NCBI GenBank assembly: GCA_031082125.1
Contig: JAVHLM010000029.1
Location: 65,478 to 109,810, forward strand
Source: Candidatus Eremiobacterota bacterium
GTDB lineage: Bacteria > Vulcanimicrobiota > CADAWZ01 > Ess09-12
Length of the DNA stretch: 44,333 nt
Direction of reading: 5' to 3'
Made by a program: the position numbers and the translations under genes. Below are positions 23,662 to 31,145 of this stretch, piece by piece. A model generated the notes under the pieces. It saw only the letters and a list, made by a program, of their open reading frames with translations, ran no database searches and had not been told where the DNA came from. Each line of letters opens with the position of its first letter. Position 1 is the first letter of the stretch.

Positions 23662-25725
23662 TTATTTGATCAGGGGAGCATCAGCAGTATCGCGGGGAAA
23701 AACGATGGTAATCTCCGTTCCCTTCCCCTTTTTCAGCTCCAGGGAGCCCTCAAGCTGCTGCACGAGATCGTTCACGAGCTGGAGCCCCATGGAGGAAATT
23801 CTGGAAAAGTCCTTTTCGCCGGAAAAGCCTACGCCGTCGTCCTTCACTGCAAGCTTCAGACTTTCCCCCTGGCCCCTTTTCAACGAGACAGTCACAGCCC
23901 CCCCGGAGTCGCCCGGGAAAGCGTACTTAAGGGCATTGGTCATGAGTTCGCTCACGATGAGGCCGCAGGGGATGGCTGTATCTATTCCGAGCTCGACAGC
24001 CTCTGCATCTACGGAACATATGACATTTGCCTTCTCGTATGCCCTGGAAAGATTGGCGACAAGCTTCTTGAGATACTCGCCAAAATCAATATGGGACAGA
24101 TTGCCCGATTGGTAGAGCCTTTCATGAACCAGGGCCATGGAGCGCACCCGATGCCTGCTCTCGTTAAAAGCCTGGCGGAGCTGAGGATCGTCAACATGGA
24201 GAGCCTGAATGTTCAGAAGGCTTGAGATAAGCTGGAGATTGTTCTTGACCCGGTGATGTATCTCCTTGAAAAGGACTTCCTTTTCAAGGAGCGATGCTTG
24301 AAGAAGCGTCTGCGTTTTTATCCTCGCTATTATGCCACCCACCATTGCCGCGATGGCTTCAAGGGCGCCGCGGGTGAGAGCGGGAATTTCCCTTGAGCTT
24401 CTTGAGCCTATATTGAAAGAGCCCTGGAGCTTCTCTTCGTGAATTATCGGGATTATTGCCATCACCCTGAGCTTTTCGTCTTTACAGAGACTTTTCATAA
24501 AAGGATCCAATGAGGGCTCTCCAATACTGGCGTAGTAAGGCTGCGCCCTGCGGAGCAATGAATGATCGGGATTTTTGCCGGTAAACTGGGAAATGGCCTG
24601 GATAAAGTTTTTGGAAAAGCCGCGGTGGCAGGCAAGCACAAGACCGCCGGTATCCTCCTGGTGAAGGTAGAGGGCAGCGCCGTCGATTCCCTCAAGCTTG
24701 AGCGCGGCTTCGAGAATGCGCAGAGAGGCAGAGTCAAAATCAGCAACGGCGCTGAGATCCACGGCGAGATCCCGCTGCATTGCCACTATTTCCTCTGCCG
24801 CCCTGTGAGAGGTCACGTCGCGGGCAACGCCGGCAATGCCGTTGATATTGCCATCGTGGTCAAACACCGGCGCCTTGATAGTGCTGAAATAGTGGGTTTT
24901 CCCCTCATTATCGGTGAATGTCTCCTCTGTCTCCAGAACGGACTGCGATGAGATGACTTTCGCGTCGTCGGCGACAAACTGTTTTGCTATCTCGGGCAGA
25001 AAAATCTGAAAATCGCTCTTCCCCACCATGTCCCCGGCTTTCTTGCCGTAAAACTTCAGCATCACCTCGTTGACGGCGACCATCCTGCCCTTGGTATCCT
25101 TGAGCCAGGCGAAGTCGGTGATGCTGTCCAGGATTGCCTTCAGCCTGCCCTCGCTTTCCTTGAGGGCTTCCTCGGCCTTTTTCCTGAGGGCGATGTCCTC
25201 CCTGAGGCGGTAGTTTGCAAGGCCTTCGAGGGAAAGGTGATCGACAAAGGCGCTCAGAAACTCAATGTTCCGCTTTATCTGCTCATGGGAATAGACAGGA
25301 ACCCTGGAAAGGGCTTCAAGGTAAGCCTCCCTGTCGAAGCCGAACTCGCCTGCCTGGCCTATAAAGTATTCCCTGTCGGGAAGGTCATCGTCATAGAAGA
25401 ACTGGCCCGTGAACATGGTGGCCATGTGCTCGCTGTTGATAATGAGGGGAAAAGCCACGTCCCACAGGCCGTTCCTGCAGCGGTAGGCGATGTAAGGTTT
25501 TTCCATAAGATGAGCCTTGATATACTCGTCGCTCTCCCTGCACCTCGCCTCCGTGCGGGGATCGATGCGGTGAAATTTCGTGCAGATATCGCTCCATCCC
25601 GTGGCCACAAGGATATTATTCTCGGCATCCAGAAGGCCAATCCTGATTCCCGCCGCTTCCAGCAGAAGCTCCATCAGATGCTGAAGCTCTTCCACGCTCA
25701 CAAGCTCGGCAAACTTGAATTTCAT
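23662..25725 (-). CDS. PocR-PAS-GAF sensor histidine kinase (HisKA_2 type)
   Basis: The ATG at 25725 (MKFKFAELV) sits 8 nt after AGGGA and is preferred over the ATG at 25731. The 687-residue protein has an N-terminal PocR-type ligand domain (about 5-170: GIRIGLLDAENNILVATGW, several Cys including EARCRES and YRCRNGLWD). A PAS domain (about 190-310) and a GAF domain (about 320-465) follow, then the HisKA_2 phospho-acceptor FKEIHHRVKNNLQLISSLL and an HATPase with ELMTNALKYAFP and KDDGVGF. It is soluble. PocR domains bind small molecules, probably hydrocarbon derivatives. No response regulator is adjacent. Confidence 0.9.
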   Translation of the reverse strand: MKFKFAELVSVEELQHLMELLLEAAGIRIGLLDAENNILVATGWSDICTKFHRIDPRTEARCRESDEYIKAHLMEKPYIAYRCRNGLWDVAFPLIINSEHMATMFTGQFFYDDDLPDREYFIGQAGEFGFDREAYLEALSRVPVYSHEQIKRNIEFLSAFVDHLSLEGLANYRLREDIALRKKAEEALKESEGRLKAILDSITDFAWLKDTKGRMVAVNEVMLKFYGKKAGDMVGKSDFQIFLPEIAKQFVADDAKVISSQSVLETEETFTDNEGKTHYFSTIKAPVFDHDGNINGIAGVARDVTSHRAAEEIVAMQRDLAVDLSAVADFDSASLRILEAALKLEGIDGAALYLHQEDTGGLVLACHRGFSKNFIQAISQFTGKNPDHSLLRRAQPYYASIGEPSLDPFMKSLCKDEKLRVMAIIPIIHEEKLQGSFNIGSRSSREIPALTRGALEAIAAMVGGIIARIKTQTLLQASLLEKEVLFKEIHHRVKNNLQLISSLLNIQALHVDDPQLRQAFNESRHRVRSMALVHERLYQSGNLSHIDFGEYLKKLVANLSRAYEKANVICSVDAEAVELGIDTAIPCGLIVSELMTNALKYAFPGDSGGAVTVSLKRGQGESLKLAVKDDGVGFSGEKDFSRISSMGLQLVNDLVQQLEGSLELKKGKGTEITIVFPRDTADAPLIK

Positions 25726-25999
25726 AGGCATCTTCCCTGAACAATGGATAAATCGGGTGCCTGGCTCTCTGGAGGATCCAGGGCCTCTCTTGTTTCCCGG
25801 TAAGGCATCCTTTTCACTTTATGATTCATTTTCTCAATGAAATATCCTTTATCATCAATACTTTCAGGCCCCCCGGCCTTTTAAGGGTGATCCCGGGGAA
25901 AAGGAAAATTGATTCCGGCGGTGAAAATATCATGCTTCAGGCACTGACACAGTCGGTACGTGCCAGGTGAAGTATCTTTGCGAGGTAAAGGAGTGCCTT

Positions 26000-26917
26000 A
26001 TGAGACTTGTAACGCGGTCAGACTTCGACGGGCTCATATGCGCCGTGATCCTTAAAGAGTCGGGGGTAATAGACTCCTATCAGTTTGTCCATCCCAAGGA
26101 CGTCCAGGACGGGAAGGTGGCAATCACGGAGAATGACGTCATCGCCAATATTCCTTACTGGCCCGGGTGCGGAATGTGGTTTGATCACCACTCCAGTGAA
26201 AATGACGTGATGGATCTTTTCGGCGCTGAATTCAAGGGGGAAAGCAGGCCTGAGAAAAGCTGCGCCAGGATCATTTATGAATTTTACGGAGGCAAGGCAA
26301 AGTATCCCCAGTACGAGGAGATGCTTGTATCAGTGGACAAGAGCGACTCCGGTGACCTCACCATCGAGGATATTCTGGACCCCCAGCGGTGGATGCTCCT
26401 CTCCTTTGTCATGGACCCCCGGACAGGGCTGGGGAGATACAAGGATTACACTATCAGCAATTACAAGCTCATGGAAGACCTCATCGAATACTGCCGCAAC
26501 AAGCCCATCGAAGAGATACTCGAGCTCCCCGACGTGAAGGAGCGCATTGACAGGTACAAGAAGCACCAGAAGAAATACGAGGCAATGATCAAGAAAAACG
26601 CCACGGTTCATCGGAACTGCCTGGTCATCGACCTGAGAGAAGTGGAAAAGATTCTCGTGGGGAACCGTTTCGTCGAGTATGCCCTCTTCCCCGAAGTGAA
26701 CATCTCCATGAGGGTCATATGGGGAAAGACGAGGGACACCGTGGCCTTTGCCATAGGGCACAGCGTTCTCAACAGGTCATCAAAGACAGACGTGGGAGCC
26801 ATTGCAAGGGAATACGGCGGAGGAGGGCACCACCAGGTAGGCACGTGCCAGGTCCCTGCAGACAGATGCGAAGAAGTCCGTGCCGACCTCCTTCTCAAGA
26901 TTGTCCGCGACGGCTAG
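26000..26917 (+). CDS. DHH-family phosphoesterase
   Basis: The ATG at 26000 follows AAAGGAG; the frame is open to an earlier ATG at 25967 that lacks a site. The 305-residue protein has VTRSDFDGLICAVIL (motif I), WFDHHSSEND (DHH motif) and a C-terminal DHHA1-like GGGGHHQVGTCQV block. These are features of the RecJ/NrnA/exopolyphosphatase-like superfamily, which uses Mn to cleave phosphodiesters of short nucleic acids, pAp or c-di-nucleotides. The precise substrate is not evident. Confidence 0.82.
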   Translation: MRLVTRSDFDGLICAVILKESGVIDSYQFVHPKDVQDGKVAITENDVIANIPYWPGCGMWFDHHSSENDVMDLFGAEFKGESRPEKSCARIIYEFYGGKAKYPQYEEMLVSVDKSDSGDLTIEDILDPQRWMLLSFVMDPRTGLGRYKDYTISNYKLMEDLIEYCRNKPIEEILELPDVKERIDRYKKHQKKYEAMIKKNATVHRNCLVIDLREVEKILVGNRFVEYALFPEVNISMRVIWGKTRDTVAFAIGHSVLNRSSKTDVGAIAREYGGGGHHQVGTCQVPADRCEEVRADLLLKIVRDG

Positions 26918-26942
26918 GGAGAAGCCCCGCAGGGAAGAACCC

Positions 26943-27620
26943 ATGAAAACACTTCACTCCTTCTATCGCTTTCTTGCCATGGCAGCAATAATGCTGATCC
27001 TCCAGGGGGAGCCCCTCTTTGCAGAGGCGGTAAAGACCGATATCCCCAACCTCTCGCTGCTGAAACATGAGATAAAGCTGTATCATGACTCGGGACAATG
27101 GGACCGGGACAGCGAGAAAGCTCTCTCGGAGGCCCTGAAGCACCTCGCTTCATTCAAGGGCAAAAAGCCAGCCGTAGTTTTTGATATTGACGACACCTGC
27201 CTTACAAATTACCCTTATCTGTCGGGCATGGACTTCGCCTTCCTGCCCGATGAGCCCTCATGGCTTGACTGGGTGAGGAAAGCGGAGGCGCCGGCACTGA
27301 AGGCAACGCTCATGTTCTTCAGGAAAGCGAAGGAAAGCGGCTTTGCGGTCTTCTTCATCACCGGGAGGGACGAGGCATGGCGGGCCGATACGGAGAGAAA
27401 CCTTGAAAAGGCGGGATACGCCGGCTATGAGAGCCTTATCATGTGCCCTCCCGATTACTCTGGCACCTCTGCGGCAGGCTTCAAGGCCAGCGAAAGGAAG
27501 AAACTGGCGGAAAAGGGCTACACGATTGTGGTAAACATAGGCGACCAGCAGAGCGACCTGGCAGGAGGCTTTGCAGAGCACCACGTAAAGCTCCCCAATC
27601 CCATGTATTACATTCCCTGA
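26943..27620 (+). CDS. Exported HAD acid phosphatase, class B/subfamily IIIB
   Basis: The start at 26943 follows AGGGAAG. The 225-residue product opens with a signal peptide (FLAMAAIMLILQGEPLFAEA). It has the HAD nucleophile motif VVFDIDDTCLTNYPY, the Thr motif FFITGRDE and the acidic motif NIGDQQSDLAGG. These identify a plant-VSP/class B-like acid phosphatase acting outside the cytoplasm on phosphomonoesters. It lies 25 nt after the DHH gene and may be co-transcribed. Confidence 0.87.
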   Translation: MKTLHSFYRFLAMAAIMLILQGEPLFAEAVKTDIPNLSLLKHEIKLYHDSGQWDRDSEKALSEALKHLASFKGKKPAVVFDIDDTCLTNYPYLSGMDFAFLPDEPSWLDWVRKAEAPALKATLMFFRKAKESGFAVFFITGRDEAWRADTERNLEKAGYAGYESLIMCPPDYSGTSAAGFKASERKKLAEKGYTIVVNIGDQQSDLAGGFAEHHVKLPNPMYYIP

Positions 27621-27639
27621 TTTCCCCGATGGAGTACCC

Positions 27640-28587
27640 ATGGGCGAAAAGGCCATCATAAGCGCCAGCAGGCGGACCGATATCCCTGCATTCTTTGCTG
27701 AATGGCTCACCGGCAGGCTCAAAGAGGGATACTGCACTGTGGCTAACCCCTTCAGGAAGAGCCAGGTTTTTCGGATCTCGCTCTCTCCGGCGGAGGTGGA
27801 GGCCATTGTCTTCTGGACCAAGAACCCCCTTCCTCTCCTTGCTCATAAAGAGCTTTTACCCCTCCTCGAGAGCCGTTACTCTTTTTATTTCCTTTTCACC
27901 CTCAACGGCTACCCTGAGGTTTTTGAGCCCGCTCTGGCCCGCCGGAGAGAGGAGATCACCGGGGCCTTCACGGAGCTCTCCAGACGCTACGGGAGCCACC
28001 GTGTCATCTGGCGCTACGATCCCATAATCATCAGCACTGTCACCGGATACGATTTTCACCGCAGGAATTTCCTCTCCCTTGCAAAGAGGCTTTCAGGCTT
28101 CACGGAAAGGGTGATAGTGAGCATTGTCGATCATTACAGGACGGTGGGCCGCCGCTTCTCCATGCTGGAAAAGACTTCTGCCATAAAGGTCTTCACCAAG
28201 GAGCGCCTGAAAAGAGAAGCTGAGTTTCTTCCATTCATCAGAGAGCTTAACGAGATGGCGCGCCGTGAGGGGATAGCGATGACAAGCTGCAGCGAATCCT
28301 TTGATCTTGAGGGGTGCGGGATCGATCCTGGGAAATGCATTGACGACAGGCTCATAAGCAGCATCATGAGGAGCCCTGCAGATAATGACGGCCCGGAGAA
28401 TCAAAAGGGGGCGCGGATATACAGGAAGGATCCGGGTCAGCGGGAGCTCTGCCTCTGTACGGTGAGCAGGGATATAGGTACCGCCTCCACATGCGGACAT
28501 AAATGCCTCTATTGCTATGCGAGTGCCGGCGATACCGATTTTTCAAGAACGGGGCCTCCTTGCAGTGAAGAGGGCAATCGGCTATAA
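27640..28587 (+). CDS. DUF1848 family protein
   Basis: The 315-residue protein begins with ISASRRTDIPAFFAEW, contains VFWTKNPLPL, WRYDPIIIS and SCSESFDLEGCGIDPGKCID, and ends with a Cys-rich block (CLCTVSRDIGTASTCGHKCLYCYA). This is the DUF1848 pattern. The C-terminal CGHKCLYC cluster recalls Fe-S binding in spore-photoproduct-lyase-like radical SAM proteins, but the function is not established. It follows the phosphatase by 19 nt. Confidence 0.85.
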   Translation: MGEKAIISASRRTDIPAFFAEWLTGRLKEGYCTVANPFRKSQVFRISLSPAEVEAIVFWTKNPLPLLAHKELLPLLESRYSFYFLFTLNGYPEVFEPALARRREEITGAFTELSRRYGSHRVIWRYDPIIISTVTGYDFHRRNFLSLAKRLSGFTERVIVSIVDHYRTVGRRFSMLEKTSAIKVFTKERLKREAEFLPFIRELNEMARREGIAMTSCSESFDLEGCGIDPGKCIDDRLISSIMRSPADNDGPENQKGARIYRKDPGQRELCLCTVSRDIGTASTCGHKCLYCYASAGDTDFSRTGPPCSEEGNRL

Positions 28588-28588
28588 T
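28560..28588 (+). promoter_or_regulatory. Sigma70-like promoter for the thioredoxin-like gene
   Basis: TTGCAG (28560-28565) and TATAAT (28583-28588) are separated by 17 nt. The expected start of transcription is about 28 nt upstream of the ATG at 28623, so the thioredoxin-like gene can be expressed on its own. Confidence 0.6.
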
Positions 28589-28622
28589 AGGAGAAGACCA
28601 TTACCAGCAAGAGGGAAGCACA

Positions 28623-29174
28623 ATGGAACAAATCTCAGTAAAACAAAGCGCGGGAATCCATTCCAGGCCCAATGGCCACGTCCCCCTGAAGGAAGGGGAA
28701 GGAGGGCTTCCCTCCGTCATTGACAGGGCAGAGATCATGGGACCTGGCGCCAGTGAGCCTCAGCTCATTCCATCGCCCCGAGCCCGCGATGCCTCGGAAG
28801 CAGGCAAGGTGGCAAAAGCCGGAGGCCCTGCCGATCCTGACGAGCATGTGACCGATCTCAACGACATGAATTTCAAGGACTTCATAAAAAATGCGCCGCT
28901 CCCCGTGGTGGTAAACTTCTATCACCCCACCTGAAAAAACTGCTGGGCATACGCACCGGTGGTGTCAAAGCTTGCAGCGCAGTACGAAGGGAAGCTGATG
29001 GCCGGGAAGATGGACAGGCCTGGTAATCCCGCCACGGCCGGGGAGTTCCAGGTGGAGCACTCCCCCACGACGCTCTTTTTCAGGGACGGAAAGGAAGTGA
29101 AGCGCTTCTCCGGCTATGTGAAATATGAAGAGCTTAAGAAGGTCACCGATGAGTTCCTCGCGGGAAGAGGCTGA
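28623..29174 (+). CDS. Thioredoxin-like selenoprotein candidate (Sec from in-frame TGA at 28932)
   Basis: Two adjacent frames, ending and resuming at a single TGA (28932-28934), form one 184-codon frame. Residues after about 80 match thioredoxin: VVVNFYHPT-TGA-KNCWAYAPVV aligns with the VDFWAxWCGPC active site, and QVEHSPTTLFFRDGKEV gives the cis-Pro loop. The TGA falls exactly on the first redox Cys, giving UKNC (Sec104, Cys107). Coding continues in frame to 29174. The first 80 residues are polar and probably disordered, beginning MEQISVKQS. A hairpin with a GGT loop follows the TGA. Alternatives are a nonsense mutation or sequencing error, but these would have to hit precisely the active-site codon. 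No sel genes are in the window. Confidence 0.8.
28935..28980 (+). promoter_or_regulatory. Candidate bacterial SECIS hairpin inside the coding region
   Basis: CACC (28954-28957) pairs with GGTG (28961-28964) around a GGT loop that starts 24 nt after the TGA. An outer helix can form between CTGC (28940-28943) and GCAG (28974-28977), with weaker pairs between. Position and a G-starting loop agree with known bacterial SECIS elements. It was folded by eye only. Confidence 0.5.
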
Positions 29175-29211
29175 CCCTCACTTTTTCATAAGCAGGCGAT
29201 CAAAGAATTCT

Positions 29212-29237
29212 AAAAGAAGCATATCTGCTTCTTTTTT
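29212..29237 (+). terminator. Intrinsic terminator after the thioredoxin-like gene
   Basis: AAAAGAAGCA and TGCTTCTTTT (10-bp arms, TATC loop) are followed by further T residues, 37 nt after the stop codon. It separates the selenoprotein candidate from the DUF362 gene. Confidence 0.8.
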
Positions 29238-29390
29238 CTTTGCCTTGAATCCATGGCCCTCCCCTGCCGGCAACCGGCCATGGGCCATAAGGAAAAAGGA
29301 GAAAGGACTGTTGCTGTATAAAGAATTATGGCATTGCTCCAAAGAATCCTGGAATTGATCAAGCAGGCTTATGGAATGTGAGGTGCAGAA

Positions 29391-30461
29391 ATGGCTTCAG
29401 AAGTATATTTTGCCCCGCTCAGTGATGGCGCATCGGCGGTGCAGCAGGCAAAGGCCACGGCGAAAGTCTATGATGCATCAGGTTTCGGCAGGGCTCTCCA
29501 TGAAAGGGATTTTGTGGCAATCAAGGTCCATGTGAGCGAAAAGATGTCCAAGACTTACATGAGGCCCCAGATCATAAAGAAACTGGTGGACAAGGTCAGG
29601 GAGTGCAAGGGAAACCCCTTCATCACCGAGACCTCAACACTTTACAAAGGCGAGCGCGAGAATGCCGTGAAGCACCTTCTCCTGGCCCACCGGCATGGCT
29701 TCGGTATCGAGAAGACCGGGGCACCCTTCATCATGGCCGACGGGCTCCTGGGAAACACGGAAGCCGAGGTTGCCATCAATGGCGAGCTATTTGACAGGGT
29801 GAAGATTGCCGGCGAGATTATAAGTGCTGACGGCCTCATTGCCGTGGCCCACGTGACGGGCCATCTTGTCTCGGGGCTGGGCGCCTGCATCAAGACTCTG
29901 GGAATGGGCCTGGCGAGCAGAAAGGGGAAAATGAGGCAGCACTCGGCAATGAAGCCTGAAGTCAACAGAGAGCTCTGCCGCTTCTGCCGCAAGTGCCTGC
30001 GCTGGTGCCCCCGGCAGGCGGTAAGCGAAAAGGGGGGAAAGGCTTTCATTGCCCTCAGCCGCTGCATCGGCTGCGGAGAATGCCTTGCCGTCTGCCGTTA
30101 TGACGCCATCAAGTACGACTGGGGCAAGGAGGCGGGCTTCATGCAGAAAAGCATGGCCGAATATGCCCTGGGTGTCATACTGAACAAGAGAGAGAAGTGC
30201 CTTTTCATCAACCTCCTGACAGGTATGACACCGGAATGCGACTGCATGAACACCGACGAAAGATTCGTCGCTGATATAGGCGTACTTGCCTCAACAGATG
30301 CCGTGGCCATAGACAAAGCAACGCTTGACCTCACCGCCAGGGCCTTCGGGAAAAGCGTGGCTGAGCTCTCCCATCCCAAGCAGGACGCCTTGATTCAGAT
30401 AGCCCATGGGGAAAAAATCGGCCTGGGCTCAATGAGCTACGAGCTCATCAAGATCTCATGA
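29391..30461 (+). CDS. DUF362 protein with two [4Fe-4S] clusters
   Basis: The 356-residue protein has a DUF362 N-terminal domain (FVAIKVHVSEKMSKTYMRPQ and VAHVTGHLVSGLGACIKTLG). It is interrupted by a 2x[4Fe-4S] ferredoxin insert at about 195-235 (CRFCRKCLRWCP and CIGCGECLAVC) and ends with a DUF362 part containing CDCMN. DUF362-ferredoxin proteins are thought to be electron-transfer proteins of unknown partner. It probably has its own transcript because a terminator precedes it. Confidence 0.88.
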   Translation: MASEVYFAPLSDGASAVQQAKATAKVYDASGFGRALHERDFVAIKVHVSEKMSKTYMRPQIIKKLVDKVRECKGNPFITETSTLYKGERENAVKHLLLAHRHGFGIEKTGAPFIMADGLLGNTEAEVAINGELFDRVKIAGEIISADGLIAVAHVTGHLVSGLGACIKTLGMGLASRKGKMRQHSAMKPEVNRELCRFCRKCLRWCPRQAVSEKGGKAFIALSRCIGCGECLAVCRYDAIKYDWGKEAGFMQKSMAEYALGVILNKREKCLFINLLTGMTPECDCMNTDERFVADIGVLASTDAVAIDKATLDLTARAFGKSVAELSHPKQDALIQIAHGEKIGLGSMSYELIKIS

Positions 30462-30479
30462 TATCACTCCGGGGGCCGA

Positions 30480-30508
30480 TGGACGCGGCCATGCCCATAT
30501 GGTATAAT
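30480..30508 (+). promoter_or_regulatory. Promoter candidate for the PilZ gene
   Basis: An extended -10 (TGG before TATAAT at 30503-30508) lies 84 nt upstream of the start codon. TGGACG at 30480-30485 is a weak -35 at 17-nt spacing. Confidence 0.5.
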
Positions 30509-30592
30509 GGGGCTGAAAAATAACTATCAATGGTGCAGGTAAAAACCCTATAAAGAGCACGAGAAGAAGAACTGGTCGCGGAAGGAGCCACA

Positions 30593-30976
30593 ATGGGACT
30601 GCTTGATGCCCTCTTCAGGAAAAAAGAGGTTGCCGTAGAGGAGAAAAAGCCTGCTTTTACCGAGAAGAGAAAGGCCCCTCGCACTTCCATAAGTGAATCC
30701 ACCTTCATTTACTCTGCCGGCCGCCCTCCCGCCCAGATAAGGCTCACCGAGATCAGCATGAGCGGCGTGAGATTCGAAGCGCGGGAGCCCTTCAAACCGG
30801 GTTCAAAGCTTGAGCTCGCTCTTTACGCCGGCGGCATAGTCGTCAAATCCATCATCACCGTATTGTGGGAGCGCAAGGACCTGGCAGGCTACACCTACGG
30901 CGGCGAGTTCGCCGGGAATGACCCCAAGCAGCGGGCCCACATACAGAACTACATCAAATCAGTGGTGAAAAGCTGA
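30593..30976 (+). CDS. PilZ domain protein
   Basis: The 127-residue protein has the c-di-GMP binding motifs of PilZ: EKRKAPRTSI (RxxxR type) at about residue 25 and EISMSGVRFEA (D/NxSxxG type) at about 53. A short basic N-terminus precedes the domain. It is a stand-alone, cytoplasmic PilZ protein that probably links c-di-GMP to a partner protein. The HD-GYP protein 7 kb upstream could set the same signal. GGAAGGAG precedes the ATG. Confidence 0.88.
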   Translation: MGLLDALFRKKEVAVEEKKPAFTEKRKAPRTSISESTFIYSAGRPPAQIRLTEISMSGVRFEAREPFKPGSKLELALYAGGIVVKSIITVLWERKDLAGYTYGGEFAGNDPKQRAHIQNYIKSVVKS

Positions 30977-30999
30977 GGCCTTCCGCTTCCCCCTCTCTA

Positions 31000-31028
31000 T
31001 TGACAGCGCTTCCGGTGGCGGTTATAAT
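31000..31028 (+). promoter_or_regulatory. Consensus sigma70 promoter before the Ro60-like gene
   Basis: TTGACA (31000-31005) and TATAAT (31023-31028) both match the consensus exactly at 17-nt spacing. The predicted transcription start, about 31034-31036, is 110 nt upstream of the start codon. Confidence 0.85.
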
Positions 31029-31033
31029 TGGGC

Positions 31034-31130
31034 TGCCGGTGGTGAAGGAGCGGGATACTTCGTCGGAAAAACGGCCTGCTCCGCCTGTTCCCCGGCATCA
31101 GTATATAGATATCCCTGTGCTTTTCAGGGG
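31034..31130 (+). ncRNA. Structured leader or Y-RNA-like candidate upstream of Ro60 gene
   Basis: From the predicted transcription start, TGCCGG (31034-31039) pairs with CCGGCA (31092-31097) and GGAGC (31047-31051) with GCTCC (31078-31082). This gives a 64-nt unit with paired ends, as in Y RNAs. A second hairpin, CCCTG/CAGGG (31113-31129), precedes the ribosome site. Bacterial Y RNAs are often encoded next to Ro genes, but no tRNA-like T-loop or Ro-binding consensus was found. A regulatory 5' leader is equally possible. Confidence 0.35.
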
Positions 31131-31145
31131 AAAGAAGGTGGGACA

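Noticed and set aside
28932-28934. Nonsense mutation or sequencing error splitting a thioredoxin gene
   Set aside because: Possible, but the stop is the only lesion, sits exactly at the redox Cys codon, is TGA and is followed by a hairpin; both halves keep good coding. Kept as the main alternative to recoding.
28959-29174. Separate gene starting at GTG 28959
   Set aside because: It would start inside the thioredoxin fold without its active site and lacks a ribosome site.
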